NCBI GenBank assembly: GCA_002428415.1 | Contig: DIWI01000084.1 | Span: forward strand, 1-48,707 | Length of the DNA stretch: 48,707 nt | Reading direction: 5' to 3' | From: Clostridiaceae bacterium UBA6110 | Lineage (GTDB): Bacteria; Bacillota; Clostridia; Clostridiales; Clostridiaceae | Shown here: in pieces, positions 33,273 through 41,890 of the stretch | Layout of the letters: every line of letters begins with the position of its first letter | Position numbering within the stretch: the stretch's first letter is position 1 | Program-made: the position numbers and the translations under genes | Notes under the pieces: model-generated | Told to the model about the DNA's origin: nothing | What the model saw: only the letters and a program-made list of their open reading frames with translations | Databases searched by the model: none

Positions 33273-34349
33273 ATGAACTACAAGATAGCGGTAATACCAG
33301 GAGACGGAATAGGTGTAGATGTAATCAATGAGGCAGTAAAGGCGCTTGACAAGATTGGAGAGCTCTACGGACATACATTCAAGTATGAGTACAGGCTGGT
33401 AGGAGGTTGCTGCGTAGATGCATACGGAGTTCCAATTCAGGATGAGACCATCGACGTATGCAGGAACAGCGATGCAATACTTTTCGGTGCGGCAGGAGGT
33501 CCCAAGTGGGATAGCCTTCCTTTTGAGCTGAGGCCTGAAAGAGGACTTGGAAGACTCAGGAAGGAATTCAACCTGTTTGCTAACCTCAGGCCTTCCAAGA
33601 TATACGAGGACCTGAAGGAAAAGTCTCCTCTCAAGAACAGGATCATTGAGAAGGGCGTAGACATAATGCTGATAAGGGACCTTACAGGAGGAATCTATTT
33701 CAGCGAGAAGGGAAACAGGATCGGCAAGTATGGTGAGGAAGCCTATGACGTTGAGTGCTACAGCAAGTTCGAGGTTGAAAGGGTCGCAAGGAAGGCCTTT
33801 GAGATAGCCATGGGCAGAAAGAAGCTGGTCACAAGCGTTGACAAATCAAATGCGCTATTCAGTGGAAAGCTCTGGAGAGACACAGTAGCAGAGGTAGCCA
33901 AGGATTTTCCTGAGGTCAGGCTTGAGAATATGCTCGTTGACAAGGCCGCAATGGAGATCGCATGCAATCCAAGCAGGTTTGACGTAATACTTACAACAAG
34001 CATATTCGGAGACATACTATCTGATGAAGCAGGAGTAACCACAGGATCAGTTGGAATGCTGCCATCTGCTGCTATCAACGAGAAGGGATTCGGACTATAT
34101 GAGCCGATCCATGGAACAGCTCCTGATATTGCAGGAATGGGAATTGCAAATCCATTGGCATCATTTGCAGCAGTTGAAATGCTCCTCAGGATCGGCCTGG
34201 GTCTGGATGAGGAGGCTGCCGCAATAGACAGGGCTATCAACAAGGTCCTCCATGACGGATACAGGACAGGAGACATATTCATGGAAGGCAACACCAAGGT
34301 AACAACTGCAGAAATGGGTGCGCTTACTGTGGAAAGAATCACGAAGTAA
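33273..34349 (+). CDS. leuB: 3-isopropylmalate dehydrogenase-like beta-decarboxylating dehydrogenase
   Basis: This 358-residue NAD-dependent enzyme converts a 3-substituted malate to a 2-oxoacid plus CO2. Motifs are RKEFNLFANLRP, LVDKAAMEI, GDILSDEAG and HGTAPDIAG, the last indicating NAD. The substrate loop RPERGLGRLR has Gly (G93) where classical LeuB has a leucine contacting the isopropyl group, so a different side chain is possible. No leuA-type synthase lies in the cluster and the operon is LacI-controlled. A catabolic 2-oxoacid-forming role is therefore as likely as leucine synthesis. It is ten bases upstream of an aconitase gene. Confidence 0.85.
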   Translation: MNYKIAVIPGDGIGVDVINEAVKALDKIGELYGHTFKYEYRLVGGCCVDAYGVPIQDETIDVCRNSDAILFGAAGGPKWDSLPFELRPERGLGRLRKEFNLFANLRPSKIYEDLKEKSPLKNRIIEKGVDIMLIRDLTGGIYFSEKGNRIGKYGEEAYDVECYSKFEVERVARKAFEIAMGRKKLVTSVDKSNALFSGKLWRDTVAEVAKDFPEVRLENMLVDKAAMEIACNPSRFDVILTTSIFGDILSDEAGVTTGSVGMLPSAAINEKGFGLYEPIHGTAPDIAGMGIANPLASFAAVEMLLRIGLGLDEEAAAIDRAINKVLHDGYRTGDIFMEGNTKVTTAEMGALTVERITK

Positions 34350-34359
34350 GGAGTAGAAA

Positions 34360-36294
34360 ATGGGATTAAGCATAACTAACAAGATTCTTACAAGTCATCT
34401 GCTTGAAGGAAACCTGAATCCTGGTGAACAGGTTCTGGTTAGCGTTGACCAGACCCTTGGCCACGATTTGACTGGAATAATGGCAGCCCAGGTTCTTGAA
34501 AGTGTAAAACCGGAAAAGCTGAGTACAGAAACCTCAGTATTCTACTGTGACCATAACACATTAGCAGTATCTTCAGAAAATGCTGATGACCATATGTACC
34601 TTAAGACAGCTGCAGAAAAGTACGGCCTCTTCTTCTCCAAGCCAGGAAACGGCATATGCCATTTCCTGCACTGCCAGAGATTCGCAAAGCCTGGCAAGAT
34701 AATGCTTGGAGCTGACAGCCATACTCCGACATCAGGAGCACTTGGAATGCTTTCAATAGGAAGCGGAGGCCTGACTGTCGCGAAGAGCATGCTGGGCGAG
34801 GGCTTCCGGATGACAACACCTAAGGTTATCAACATCAGGCTTACCGGGAAATTGAACCCTGGGGTAGCGGCTAAGGATATCGCCCTGGAGGCGTTAAGGA
34901 TCCTTACTGTCAAGGGCGGAATCGGAGCCATAATCGAATATACCGGAGAAGGGGTGAAGACTCTTTCTGTACCTGAAAGGGCGACACTTGCAAACATGAG
35001 CATAGAGCTTGGCGCAACCACAGGCGTTTTCCCGAGCGATGAGGTGACCTATCAGTTCCTTGCTGCAGAGGAGAGGGCTGAAGACTGGATTGAGCTCCTG
35101 CCTGATGAGGATGCCGTGTATGACAAGGTAGTTGGAATTGACCTTAATGAGCTTGAGCCATTGGTAGCAAGGCCACATATGCCTGACCTTGTTTCAAAGG
35201 CAAGGGAGGTTGCAGCTGTCAAGCCTAACTCAGTATTCATAGGAAGCTGCACCAATGCATCCTACTCTGACATACTCAAGGCTTCGAAGATTCTCAAGGG
35301 CCACAAGGTCCACAAGGACATCGACCTGACAGTAGCACCGGGATCAAAGCAGGTACTTGAGCATCTTATAAGGGATGGCATTTTGGCTGACCTTGTTGAA
35401 TCAGGTGCAAGGATTCTTGAATGTGCATGCGGCCCCTGCATTGGAATCGGACAGGTTCCATGTGCAAATGGAATAGCAGTGAGGACCTCAAACCGTAATT
35501 TCCCTGGCAGGAGCGGCAGCCAGAGTGCTTCAGTCTACCTGGTAAGTCCAGAAACTGCAGCAGCAACTGCAATAACAGGCCATATAACCGATGTAAGGGA
35601 CTTCATGGATGTGGCAGAACTCAGTGACTGCAGCGAGCCGGAAGCCTACAGGATCGACGACAGCTCATTCATAAAGCCCGGGGATATAGAGAATCCTAAG
35701 GATGTTGAAGTTATAAAGGGTGAGAACATAAGCGACCTTCCAATGAGGGGTGCTCTGCGTGACAGGATCGAAGCTGTGTCAGTAATCAAGCTTGGAGACA
35801 ACATCACGACAGATGACATAATACCGGGCGGATCGAATATCCTTAAGTATATCGCCAATATCCCGAAGTTCGCTGAATTCACATTCTGCTATACTGACCC
35901 AACCTTCGTTGAAAGGATCAAGAGGCTTGATTATTCAGTGATAATCGGCGGAGAAAACTATGGACAGGGATCAAGCCGAGAGCACGCGGCAATGCTTCCG
36001 ATGTTCTTCGGGACAGAGGTGGTATTTGCCAAGTCCTTCGCAAGGATACACAAGGAAAACCTTATAAATTACGGTATACTTCCGCTGGTATTCAAGAACA
36101 AGGATGACTATGACAAGATAGACATGGACGATACATTTGTCATTGAAGATGTCTTATGCCAGGCCGATGCCGGAGAAATAACAGTGAAGGTTCCGAACAA
36201 GGGACTGGAATTCAAGACATTACTGGAGGTTTCAGCATATGACCTTATGGTACTTAAGGAAGGCGGAGCACTTAACTACCTTAAGAACAAATAG
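34360..36294 (+). CDS. Aconitate hydratase-like protein, full length
   Basis: This 644-residue enzyme has the conventional order of catalytic domain first and swivel domain last, as in the ~640-residue bacterial and mitochondrial-type aconitases. Cluster cysteines are C297 (GSCTN), C357 and C360 (CGPC). DSHT lies at 119-122, SNRNFPGR at about 377-384, and the swivel motif GGENYGQGSSREHAA near residue 540. The start follows AAGGAG, which overlaps the stop of the dehydrogenase gene. It is the third aconitase-superfamily protein in one operon. Citrate/isocitrate interconversion is the default reading, but the context allows a homologous tricarboxylate. Confidence 0.88.
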   Translation: MGLSITNKILTSHLLEGNLNPGEQVLVSVDQTLGHDLTGIMAAQVLESVKPEKLSTETSVFYCDHNTLAVSSENADDHMYLKTAAEKYGLFFSKPGNGICHFLHCQRFAKPGKIMLGADSHTPTSGALGMLSIGSGGLTVAKSMLGEGFRMTTPKVINIRLTGKLNPGVAAKDIALEALRILTVKGGIGAIIEYTGEGVKTLSVPERATLANMSIELGATTGVFPSDEVTYQFLAAEERAEDWIELLPDEDAVYDKVVGIDLNELEPLVARPHMPDLVSKAREVAAVKPNSVFIGSCTNASYSDILKASKILKGHKVHKDIDLTVAPGSKQVLEHLIRDGILADLVESGARILECACGPCIGIGQVPCANGIAVRTSNRNFPGRSGSQSASVYLVSPETAAATAITGHITDVRDFMDVAELSDCSEPEAYRIDDSSFIKPGDIENPKDVEVIKGENISDLPMRGALRDRIEAVSVIKLGDNITTDDIIPGGSNILKYIANIPKFAEFTFCYTDPTFVERIKRLDYSVIIGGENYGQGSSREHAAMLPMFFGTEVVFAKSFARIHKENLINYGILPLVFKNKDDYDKIDMDDTFVIEDVLCQADAGEITVKVPNKGLEFKTLLEVSAYDLMVLKEGGALNYLKNK

Positions 36295-36369
36295 GATATA
36301 CCTCAAGCTCATTTGACAAGCTGCCTTGCTGGAACTTTCATGTGAAAAAGCAGATCCAGATTGACCATC

Positions 36370-36440
36370 AAGACCCATGACCATTTTCTTCCTGAGAATC
36401 AGAAAAATTCCAGGCGAGGAACGTGCTCATGGGTCTTTTT
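36370..36440 (+). terminator. Terminator of the aconitase-family operon
   Basis: AAGACCCATGA (36370-36380) pairs perfectly with TCATGGGTCTT (36427-36437). The 46-base loop contains further short pairing (TTCCTG with CAGG...GGAA). A T-run follows at 36436-36440. Confidence 0.75.
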
Positions 36441-36662
36441 CTATCTTCTGACTATTCATGCCAGGAAATAATTTATAAGTTACCTCATAATTAATAATCA
36501 TCAAAACCAGGAAATGAAGTTTTGAAATCAGTTTTGTTCATCAATGTTTACAATTATAAACGTTATCGTGAGCGACTGATTGTAATTAAGGAACCGGCTG
36601 TGTTACCTTATTAGTTGAAACAATGGAGAATGTCTCGATTTTAACAAGAATTGTTATCATCT

Positions 36663-36678
36663 GTTAACTAAAGTTAAC
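36663..36678. promoter_or_regulatory. Upstream activator site 1 (GTTAAC-N4-GTTAAC)
   Basis: GTTAACTAAAGTTAAC is a near-perfect dyad whose centre is about 84 bp upstream of the GG of the sigma-54 promoter of the transporter gene. Copies are found at the same distance before two other sigma-54 promoters in this window. Confidence 0.7.
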
Positions 36679-36751
36679 GGATATCAAGGGTTATTGTATT
36701 GAGAGCCCGTTTAAACCGTTGTGAATTAAAAGGATTTCACAAATTTTGCTT

Positions 36752-36769
36752 TTGGCATGATTATTGCTT
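36752..36769 (+). promoter_or_regulatory. Sigma-54 promoter of the DASS transporter gene
   Basis: TTGGCATGATTATTGCTT has the invariant GG (36754-36755) and GC (36766-36767) ten bases apart, with the TGGCAYG-N4-TTGC consensus. It ends 42 bases before the gene. Confidence 0.88.
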
Positions 36770-36811
36770 TATTATTTGTGCGCGCAACACAATAATTTAC
36801 GGGGGTAAAGT

Positions 36812-38272
36812 ATGGAGAACAAAAAGAAACAGGGATATTCTACGGCTAAGATAGCAGGGTTATTCCTGGGATTGGCTGCTGCTGCAATCATTTTAATGCT
36901 TCCTGGAATATCAGGACTTGATGCCGTAGGCCAGAAGGCGTTGGCATTGACCGCACTTATCGTTATATGGTGGATTACTGAACCAGTTCCAATATGGGTA
37001 TCTGCACTGCTTCCAATAGCTGTGTCGCCACTTATAGGACTTGCTGGTGTAAAGACAACCGAACAGGGCATAAACGTTTACGCTAACTATGCTTCTCCTG
37101 TCGTACTTATGAGTATCGGTGTATTCCTTCTTGCGGCAGTAATTGAGAAGTGGGGACTTCATAAGAGAATCGCCCTCAATATCGTTGCTAAGGTCGGAAG
37201 CAAACCTACAAGGATAATCATGGGATTCGCACTTGCGACAGGCTTCGTATCGATGTTCATGTCAAATGTAACTGCAACCGCAATGATGCTTCCTATAGGC
37301 TTAGCTCTTATCAAGCAGCTGGGCTTCGACCATGAAAGCGGATTCTCAAAGGCTTTGGTACTTGCTATAGCTTTTGCGGCTTCAATCGGTGGAATGGGCA
37401 CAATGATCGGATCAGGAACAAACATCGCAGGCTCGGCCCTGATGAAGGACCTGGCAAAAATTGACATAACATTCCTTGAATGGATGAAGGTGGGATTACC
37501 TTTCGTAATACTTTTCCTTCCGCTCAGTGTCATAATACTTAACCTTGTGTTCAAGGTAAAGGAAGCGAAAATCGAGGATGCTGATACGATCCACAGGGAG
37601 CTCAAGGCTCTTGGATCAATGTCAAAGGCGGAAAAGATGACTGCTGCATATGTAGTAATTGCAATAGCCGGATTCGTACTGATGACTCAGATAAAAAAAG
37701 TATTCCCGATGCTTGCTGATGAAAATTATGCAGTATTGATTGGACTGGCATTATTCCTCATACCAGTTGACTTCAAGGCAGGCACTTTCCTCATGGACTC
37801 AAAGACTGCCATCAGGGAAATTTCCTGGTCGACATACCTGCTGCTCGGTGGTGCTCTCGTTCTTGGAGACGTATTCTCCAAGGCTGGTATCGCAAAATGG
37901 CTGGCGTCGTATATGGGCTTCCTTGCAAACCTTCCGGAAATCGGTGTCGTCATAGCCATAGCTATAATAGTCGCATTCATAACTGAATTTGCTTCCAACT
38001 TCGTTGTTGCAAGTGCGTTCCTGCCTCCAATCTATGGAATAGCAGTTGAGCTTGGAATCAATCCTATGCTTCTTATGATGACAGTAACCCTCTCAGCAAG
38101 CCTTGCATTCATGTTCCCGTCAGGAACCCCTACGAATGCTCTCGCTTTCGGAACTGGCTACATAGACATCAAGGACATGGTAAAGGGCGGATTCTTCGTA
38201 AAAATGATCGGAGTTATATTGTTCCCGGTGGTTTTCTACTTCATCTCCGCACCGCTTACAACATTGTTCTAA
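36812..38272 (+). CDS. DASS/SLC13-family anion (di/tricarboxylate) transporter
   Basis: This 486-residue membrane protein has about 11-12 hydrophobic segments and the two repeat hairpins of the divalent anion:Na+ symporter family. The first carries FMSNVTATAMMLPI and the second TEFASNFVVASAFLPPI. The SNT triplets that bind Na+ and carboxylate in characterised members read SNV and SNF, so substrate or ion coupling may be altered. It stands alone behind a sigma-54 promoter and probably brings in the carboxylic acid used by the neighbouring enzymes. A hairpin terminator follows. Confidence 0.88.
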   Translation: MENKKKQGYSTAKIAGLFLGLAAAAIILMLPGISGLDAVGQKALALTALIVIWWITEPVPIWVSALLPIAVSPLIGLAGVKTTEQGINVYANYASPVVLMSIGVFLLAAVIEKWGLHKRIALNIVAKVGSKPTRIIMGFALATGFVSMFMSNVTATAMMLPIGLALIKQLGFDHESGFSKALVLAIAFAASIGGMGTMIGSGTNIAGSALMKDLAKIDITFLEWMKVGLPFVILFLPLSVIILNLVFKVKEAKIEDADTIHRELKALGSMSKAEKMTAAYVVIAIAGFVLMTQIKKVFPMLADENYAVLIGLALFLIPVDFKAGTFLMDSKTAIREISWSTYLLLGGALVLGDVFSKAGIAKWLASYMGFLANLPEIGVVIAIAIIVAFITEFASNFVVASAFLPPIYGIAVELGINPMLLMMTVTLSASLAFMFPSGTPTNALAFGTGYIDIKDMVKGGFFVKMIGVILFPVVFYFISAPLTTLF

Positions 38273-38317
38273 GCAAACAACAGATTTGCAAATTAGATAG
38301 CTCAATAGAGCTGTCAT

Positions 38318-38333
38318 GATAACTCAAAATAGC
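38318..38333. promoter_or_regulatory. Degenerate upstream activator site (HMGL promoter)
   Basis: GATAACTCAAAATAGC matches 12 of 16 bases of the site at 43381-43396. It lies about 86 bp upstream of the GG of the next sigma-54 promoter. It is the weakest of the four sites. Confidence 0.35.
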
Positions 38334-38337
38334 GATA

Positions 38338-38376
38338 AAGGAAGACATGGGTTATTGAAGCTCATGTCTTCTTTTC
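38338..38376 (+). terminator. Terminator after the DASS transporter gene
   Basis: GAAGACATG (38341-38349) pairs with CATGTCTTC (38363-38371), followed by TTTTC. Confidence 0.75.
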
Positions 38377-38409
38377 AAATTTAAAACCTAAGTATATATA
38401 GGAATTAAG

Positions 38410-38427
38410 TTGGCATGGAAATTGCTT
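38410..38427 (+). promoter_or_regulatory. Sigma-54 promoter of the HMG-CoA-lyase-like gene
   Basis: TTGGCATGGAAATTGCTT carries GG at 38412-38413 and GC at 38424-38425, ten bases apart. It is 43 bases upstream of the gene. Confidence 0.88.
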
Positions 38428-38470
38428 ATATATTTATGATGGAAAATGCTTTAGTTTAGGGGAGGATAAT

Positions 38471-39394
38471 ATGATACCAACAAAAGTAATTGTAAGAGAA
38501 ACGAGTCCAAGGGACGGATGGCAGAACCTCAGCTTCATTGAGACTGACGTGAAGGCCGCTGTAATCGAGAAGATTATCGACATGGGAGCACCTGAGATAG
38601 AATTGACTTCCTTTGTCAATCCAAAGGCTGTTCCTCAGATCCAGGATGCCAATGAGCTTACAAGGCGTATTCTTGAAATGAAGGCAGAGAAGAAGAGTGA
38701 AGTTAAGCTTACAGCTTTAGTTCCAAACAAGAAGGGTGCTGACAACGCATACGCAGCAGGAATAAGGACCATTGACCTTGTTGTAAGCGTAAGCGAGCTC
38801 CATAACAAGCGAAACGTGAACAAGACAGTTGACGAGAGCGTAGCATCACTTAGGGAGATCATGGCAGACCTTCAGGAAGACCTCGAGGTAAGGCTTGCCC
38901 TTGCTTGCGTATTCGGAAGCCCCTTCGGAGATGAAATCGATGTTGACAAGGTCATCAGGATAATAGATGAGTCAATGAAGATGGGTGTCAGGATCGTAGG
39001 ACTTGCTGATTCTGCCGGACTCTCAACCCCAGACCATACAGCGAACATAATCAGAAGGATCAAGGAACATGCGGACCTGGACAAGGTGGCTGCTCACATC
39101 CATGATACAAGAGGACTGGGAATGGCTAACGCGTATGCAGCATTCCAGGAGGGAGTTTTCAGGTTTGACAGCGCTCTTGGCGGCCTTGGCGGATGCCCAT
39201 TCATACCTGGAGCAGCAGGAAACATTTCTACAGAGGACCTGGTCACCATGTTCAACAGGATGAACATCGAGACAGGTATCGATTCTGAAAAGATGTATGA
39301 TGCCTCGCTTTACCTGTCACAGCACGTAAACGGCAAGTACAACAGTAAGATGCTTGACATCAACAAGCTGAAGTTCAAAAGCGAAGACAAATAG
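38471..39394 (+). CDS. HMG-CoA lyase-like retro-Claisen enzyme
   Basis: This 307-residue TIM-barrel enzyme belongs to the HMGL-like superfamily and is closest in size and motifs to HMG-CoA lyase. Visible are SPRDGWQN (R14, D15), the metal histidines in HIHDTRG, and the lyase signature GLGGCPFIPGAAGN with its catalytic cysteine. The usual HDTYG reads HDTRG, replacing a tyrosine with arginine. It should cleave a 3-hydroxy-3-substituted acyl-CoA to acetyl-CoA and an oxoacid. With a CoA-transferase and a 2-oxoacid oxidoreductase nearby, substrates such as citramalyl-CoA or HMG-CoA are reasonable candidates, but none is proven. It has its own sigma-54 promoter. GGGGAGG precedes the start. Confidence 0.85.
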   Translation: MIPTKVIVRETSPRDGWQNLSFIETDVKAAVIEKIIDMGAPEIELTSFVNPKAVPQIQDANELTRRILEMKAEKKSEVKLTALVPNKKGADNAYAAGIRTIDLVVSVSELHNKRNVNKTVDESVASLREIMADLQEDLEVRLALACVFGSPFGDEIDVDKVIRIIDESMKMGVRIVGLADSAGLSTPDHTANIIRRIKEHADLDKVAAHIHDTRGLGMANAYAAFQEGVFRFDSALGGLGGCPFIPGAAGNISTEDLVTMFNRMNIETGIDSEKMYDASLYLSQHVNGKYNSKMLDINKLKFKSEDK

Positions 39395-39473
39395 CATGTG
39401 GTTAAATCACTGCTTGTGTGCATACACGAAATCAAGGCTGAAATAGGTTAAGTGGTATGCTGATTTAATTATT

Positions 39474-39489
39474 GTTGACTTTGGTTAAC
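39474..39489. promoter_or_regulatory. Upstream activator site 3 (GTTGAC-N4-GTTAAC)
   Basis: GTTGACTTTGGTTAAC lies with its centre about 82 bp upstream of the GG of the sigma-54 promoter at 39561. It differs from a perfect dyad by one base in the left arm. Confidence 0.65.
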
Positions 39490-39560
39490 GCGTATTAACA
39501 AAATACTCACTGAATTGAGGATTTTATGGTGTATGTTATCTGAAAATGCACAATTTCAAG

Positions 39561-39578
39561 TTGGCACGCTAATTGCTT
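39561..39578 (+). promoter_or_regulatory. Sigma-54 promoter of the NTPase-KorDABC operon
   Basis: TTGGCACGCTAATTGCTT is the closest match in this window to the TGGCACG-N4-TTGC consensus. GG is at 39563-39564 and GC at 39575-39576. Confidence 0.9.
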
Positions 39579-39688
39579 AATAATATTTGGATACATTGTC
39601 TATAAATTGTCTGGATTTGGTCAAACATAGGATCATCCTCACAAGTACATAAGCTGCAGATCACTTTGCCTATCTTCGGAGGAACATC

Positions 39689-40384
39689 ATGAACAAGATT
39701 TTTAATGTTGATATTGCTGGTAAGCATAACTTCCTATTCGTTGGGGAAGCCGGAAGCGGTAAAAGCGAGGTGGCAATCAACTTTGCCAGGCACCTCGTTG
39801 AAATGGACGACAAGCCGGTCCACTTTTTTGATATGGATATGACAAAGCCGCTTTTCAGGTCAAGGGACGTCATGAACGACATCGAGTCCCTTGGGATCAT
39901 ATTTCATCATCAGGAACAGTTCTATGATGCGCCGACGCTCGTTGGAGGTGTCGCGAGACTCCTGAAGGATGAAGGTTGCTATGTGGTCATGGACATAGGC
40001 GGAAATGATGTCGGGGCAAGCGCTATCGGCGGATTTGCGCCTAAGGTCAACAATGACTATACAGACGTGTACTATGTGTTGAATTCATACCGGCCCTGGT
40101 CTGATAATCTGGATCATATCGACGGAACCCTTTCGGCGATACTCAGGATATCACACATAAAGCTTGAAAAAGTGAAGATGATAAGCAATCCAAATATTGG
40201 ATTGACTACTTCAGCAGATGAAATCATTGAAGGAAACAAAAGGATGGCTGAGATGATCGGACCATATAAGGATATCGAGTTCCTCTGCGCAAGAGAAGAT
40301 CTGTCTGACGAAATCAGAACCAGGACTAATATTTCAGTATTCCCCATTCATCTGTATCTTACATATGAATGGAACAAGGTTTAA
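39689..40384 (+). CDS. P-loop NTPase of unknown role in the Kor operon
   Basis: This 231-residue soluble protein has Walker A GEAGSGKSE (19-27) and a Walker-B-like strand VVMDIGGNDVGA at about 118-129. The general layout is that of SIMIBI (ParA/MinD/CobQ-like) NTPases. It has no DNA-binding or membrane segment and no cysteine cluster. It is the first gene behind the strongest sigma-54 promoter and leads into the ferredoxin and 2-oxoacid oxidoreductase genes. A role in maturation, activation or metal insertion for the oxidoreductase is possible, but I do not recognise a characterised family. GGAGG is seven bases before ATG 39689. Confidence 0.75.
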   Translation: MNKIFNVDIAGKHNFLFVGEAGSGKSEVAINFARHLVEMDDKPVHFFDMDMTKPLFRSRDVMNDIESLGIIFHHQEQFYDAPTLVGGVARLLKDEGCYVVMDIGGNDVGASAIGGFAPKVNNDYTDVYYVLNSYRPWSDNLDHIDGTLSAILRISHIKLEKVKMISNPNIGLTTSADEIIEGNKRMAEMIGPYKDIEFLCAREDLSDEIRTRTNISVFPIHLYLTYEWNKV

Positions 40385-40480
40385 GCTGCCAAGCCGTTTA
40401 AGGATGGTGGACAAATAGTTGTAAGCATTGCAAGCCAATGTTTATATAGAGATCAGATAATAAAGGGAGGAAATACTCAA

Positions 40481-40684
40481 GTGGGAAAAATAGTAATCAG
40501 ATCAGAAAGCTGCAAGAGCTGCCAGTACTGTGTCAAATTCTGTCCTAAGAAAGTCATCGAGATTGGAACCAATGTAAATTCAAAGGGTTACGAGCATGCT
40601 GTGGCTGTAAGAATGGATGACTGCATAGCTTGCCAGATTTGTGCAAGGATGTGTCCTGACGCAGCCATTGAAGTATATAAATAG
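40481..40684 (+). CDS. korD: 2[4Fe-4S] ferredoxin subunit of 2-oxoacid oxidoreductase (delta)
   Basis: This 67-residue protein binds two [4Fe-4S] clusters through C11, C14, C17, C21 and C48, C51, C54, C58. It starts at a GTG ten bases after GGGAGG. As delta subunit it should carry electrons from the thiamine-dependent core to free ferredoxin. It lies 114 bp upstream of the alpha subunit gene. Confidence 0.9.
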   Translation: MGKIVIRSESCKSCQYCVKFCPKKVIEIGTNVNSKGYEHAVAVRMDDCIACQICARMCPDAAIEVYK

Positions 40685-40798
40685 TCATTGCTGATTAAAG
40701 GGGCTGCATTTGACTGGAGTTTCCATCTGTTTAAGCTGATGGATGATAATCGGACAAATGCGATATAAGTTAAAAGCATAATAGGGAGGAAAAAAGAA

Positions 40799-41878
40799 AT
40801 GGCCAGAATATTTATGAAAGGCTGCGAAGCTATAGCTGAAGCGGCGGTTAGAGCCGGCTGCAGATTTTTCGCAGGTTATCCTATAACACCACAGAACGAG
40901 ATTCCTGAATATTTCGCAAGAAGGATGCCTGAAGTTGGAGGTGTTTTCATACAGGGTGAAAGTGAGGTTGCTTCTGTAAATATGGTTTACGGAGCGGCAT
41001 CAGCAGGAACCAGGTCCATGACCTCATCATCAAGCCCTGGAATTGCGCTCAAGAGTGAGGGAATCTCATATTGCGCAGCAGCAAGAATTCCAATGGTATA
41101 CGCAAACATTTCAAGAGGAGGCCCGGGTGTAGGCTCGATCCATCCCGCTCAGATGGACTATTTCCAGGCTACCAAGGCTTCAGGAAATGGCGGATTCGAG
41201 ATGCTCGTGTTTGCACCTGCAAGCGTTCAGGAAGCCGTTGATATGACCTACAATGCATTTGATTATGCTGACAGAGACAGGAATCCGGTGCTGATCCTTG
41301 CCGATGGAGTTATCGGAACAATGATGGAGCCTGTAGAGCTGCCGGAAGCAAAGTCCAATGAAGAGGTTGCGGCAATCAAGGCGTCAAAGAAGGTATGGGC
41401 ATGCACAGGCCATAAGCTTGACTATGCCAACAGAGGATGGATCCAGCCTGGCAACTGGAGCACTGCGATAATGCAGAATGAGAACATCAAGGCCGCTGAG
41501 CTCTATAAGAGCTGGGAAAAGGATGCACAGGCAGAGGAATATCTTGTTGATGATGCAGAAGTAGTCATAGCATCTTATGGAATCTCCGCGCGTATTGCAA
41601 AGTCTGCTGTTGAAGAGCTTAGAAAGGAAGGCATAAAAGCCGGACTGATCAGGCCTATAACAGTACACCCATTCCCTTACAAGGCGTTCGACAACATAAA
41701 CTACAATACCTGCAAGGCTGTTCTTGATGTTGAAATGTCCATTCCTGCTCAATTTGTACATGATGTCGCAATCGGAGTCAAAGAGCGTTGCCCAATCGAA
41801 ACGTGCCTTTGCTCAGGAGGAAATATCATGAGCAGGGAAGCGATAATCGAGGCTGTAAAGAAAATCAACGAGAAATAG
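40799..41878 (+). CDS. korA: 2-oxoacid:ferredoxin oxidoreductase alpha subunit (VorB/KorA type)
   Basis: This 359-residue subunit carries the pyrimidine-binding half of the thiamine diphosphate site. Hallmarks are GCEAIAEAAVRAGCRFFAGYPITPQNEIPE and TSSSSPGIALKSEGISY. The closest pattern is that of 2-oxoisovalerate (Vor) and 2-oxoglutarate (Kor) enzymes rather than pyruvate synthase. The reaction is 2-oxoacid + CoA + oxidised ferredoxin to acyl-CoA + CO2 + reduced ferredoxin. Spacing to the beta gene is 12 bp. The 2-oxoacid used here could come from the lyase or from the IPMDH-like enzyme. Confidence 0.92.
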   Translation: MARIFMKGCEAIAEAAVRAGCRFFAGYPITPQNEIPEYFARRMPEVGGVFIQGESEVASVNMVYGAASAGTRSMTSSSSPGIALKSEGISYCAAARIPMVYANISRGGPGVGSIHPAQMDYFQATKASGNGGFEMLVFAPASVQEAVDMTYNAFDYADRDRNPVLILADGVIGTMMEPVELPEAKSNEEVAAIKASKKVWACTGHKLDYANRGWIQPGNWSTAIMQNENIKAAELYKSWEKDAQAEEYLVDDAEVVIASYGISARIAKSAVEELRKEGIKAGLIRPITVHPFPYKAFDNINYNTCKAVLDVEMSIPAQFVHDVAIGVKERCPIETCLCSGGNIMSREAIIEAVKKINEK

Positions 41879-41890
41879 GAGGGTATTGTA

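Noticed and set aside
33758..34342. 194-residue antisense frame opposite the LeuB-like gene
   Set aside because: Same reason: low-complexity shadow composition and no ribosome site, covered by a clear dehydrogenase.
30286..34349. Leucine biosynthesis operon
   Set aside because: There is no 2-isopropylmalate synthase, the regulator is LacI-type without a Leu T-box, and the substrate loops differ from the classical enzymes.
36663..36678. GTTAAC dyad as a terminator stem
   Set aside because: The arms are short, AT-rich and lack a T-run, and the same dyad recurs at a fixed distance from sigma-54 promoters.
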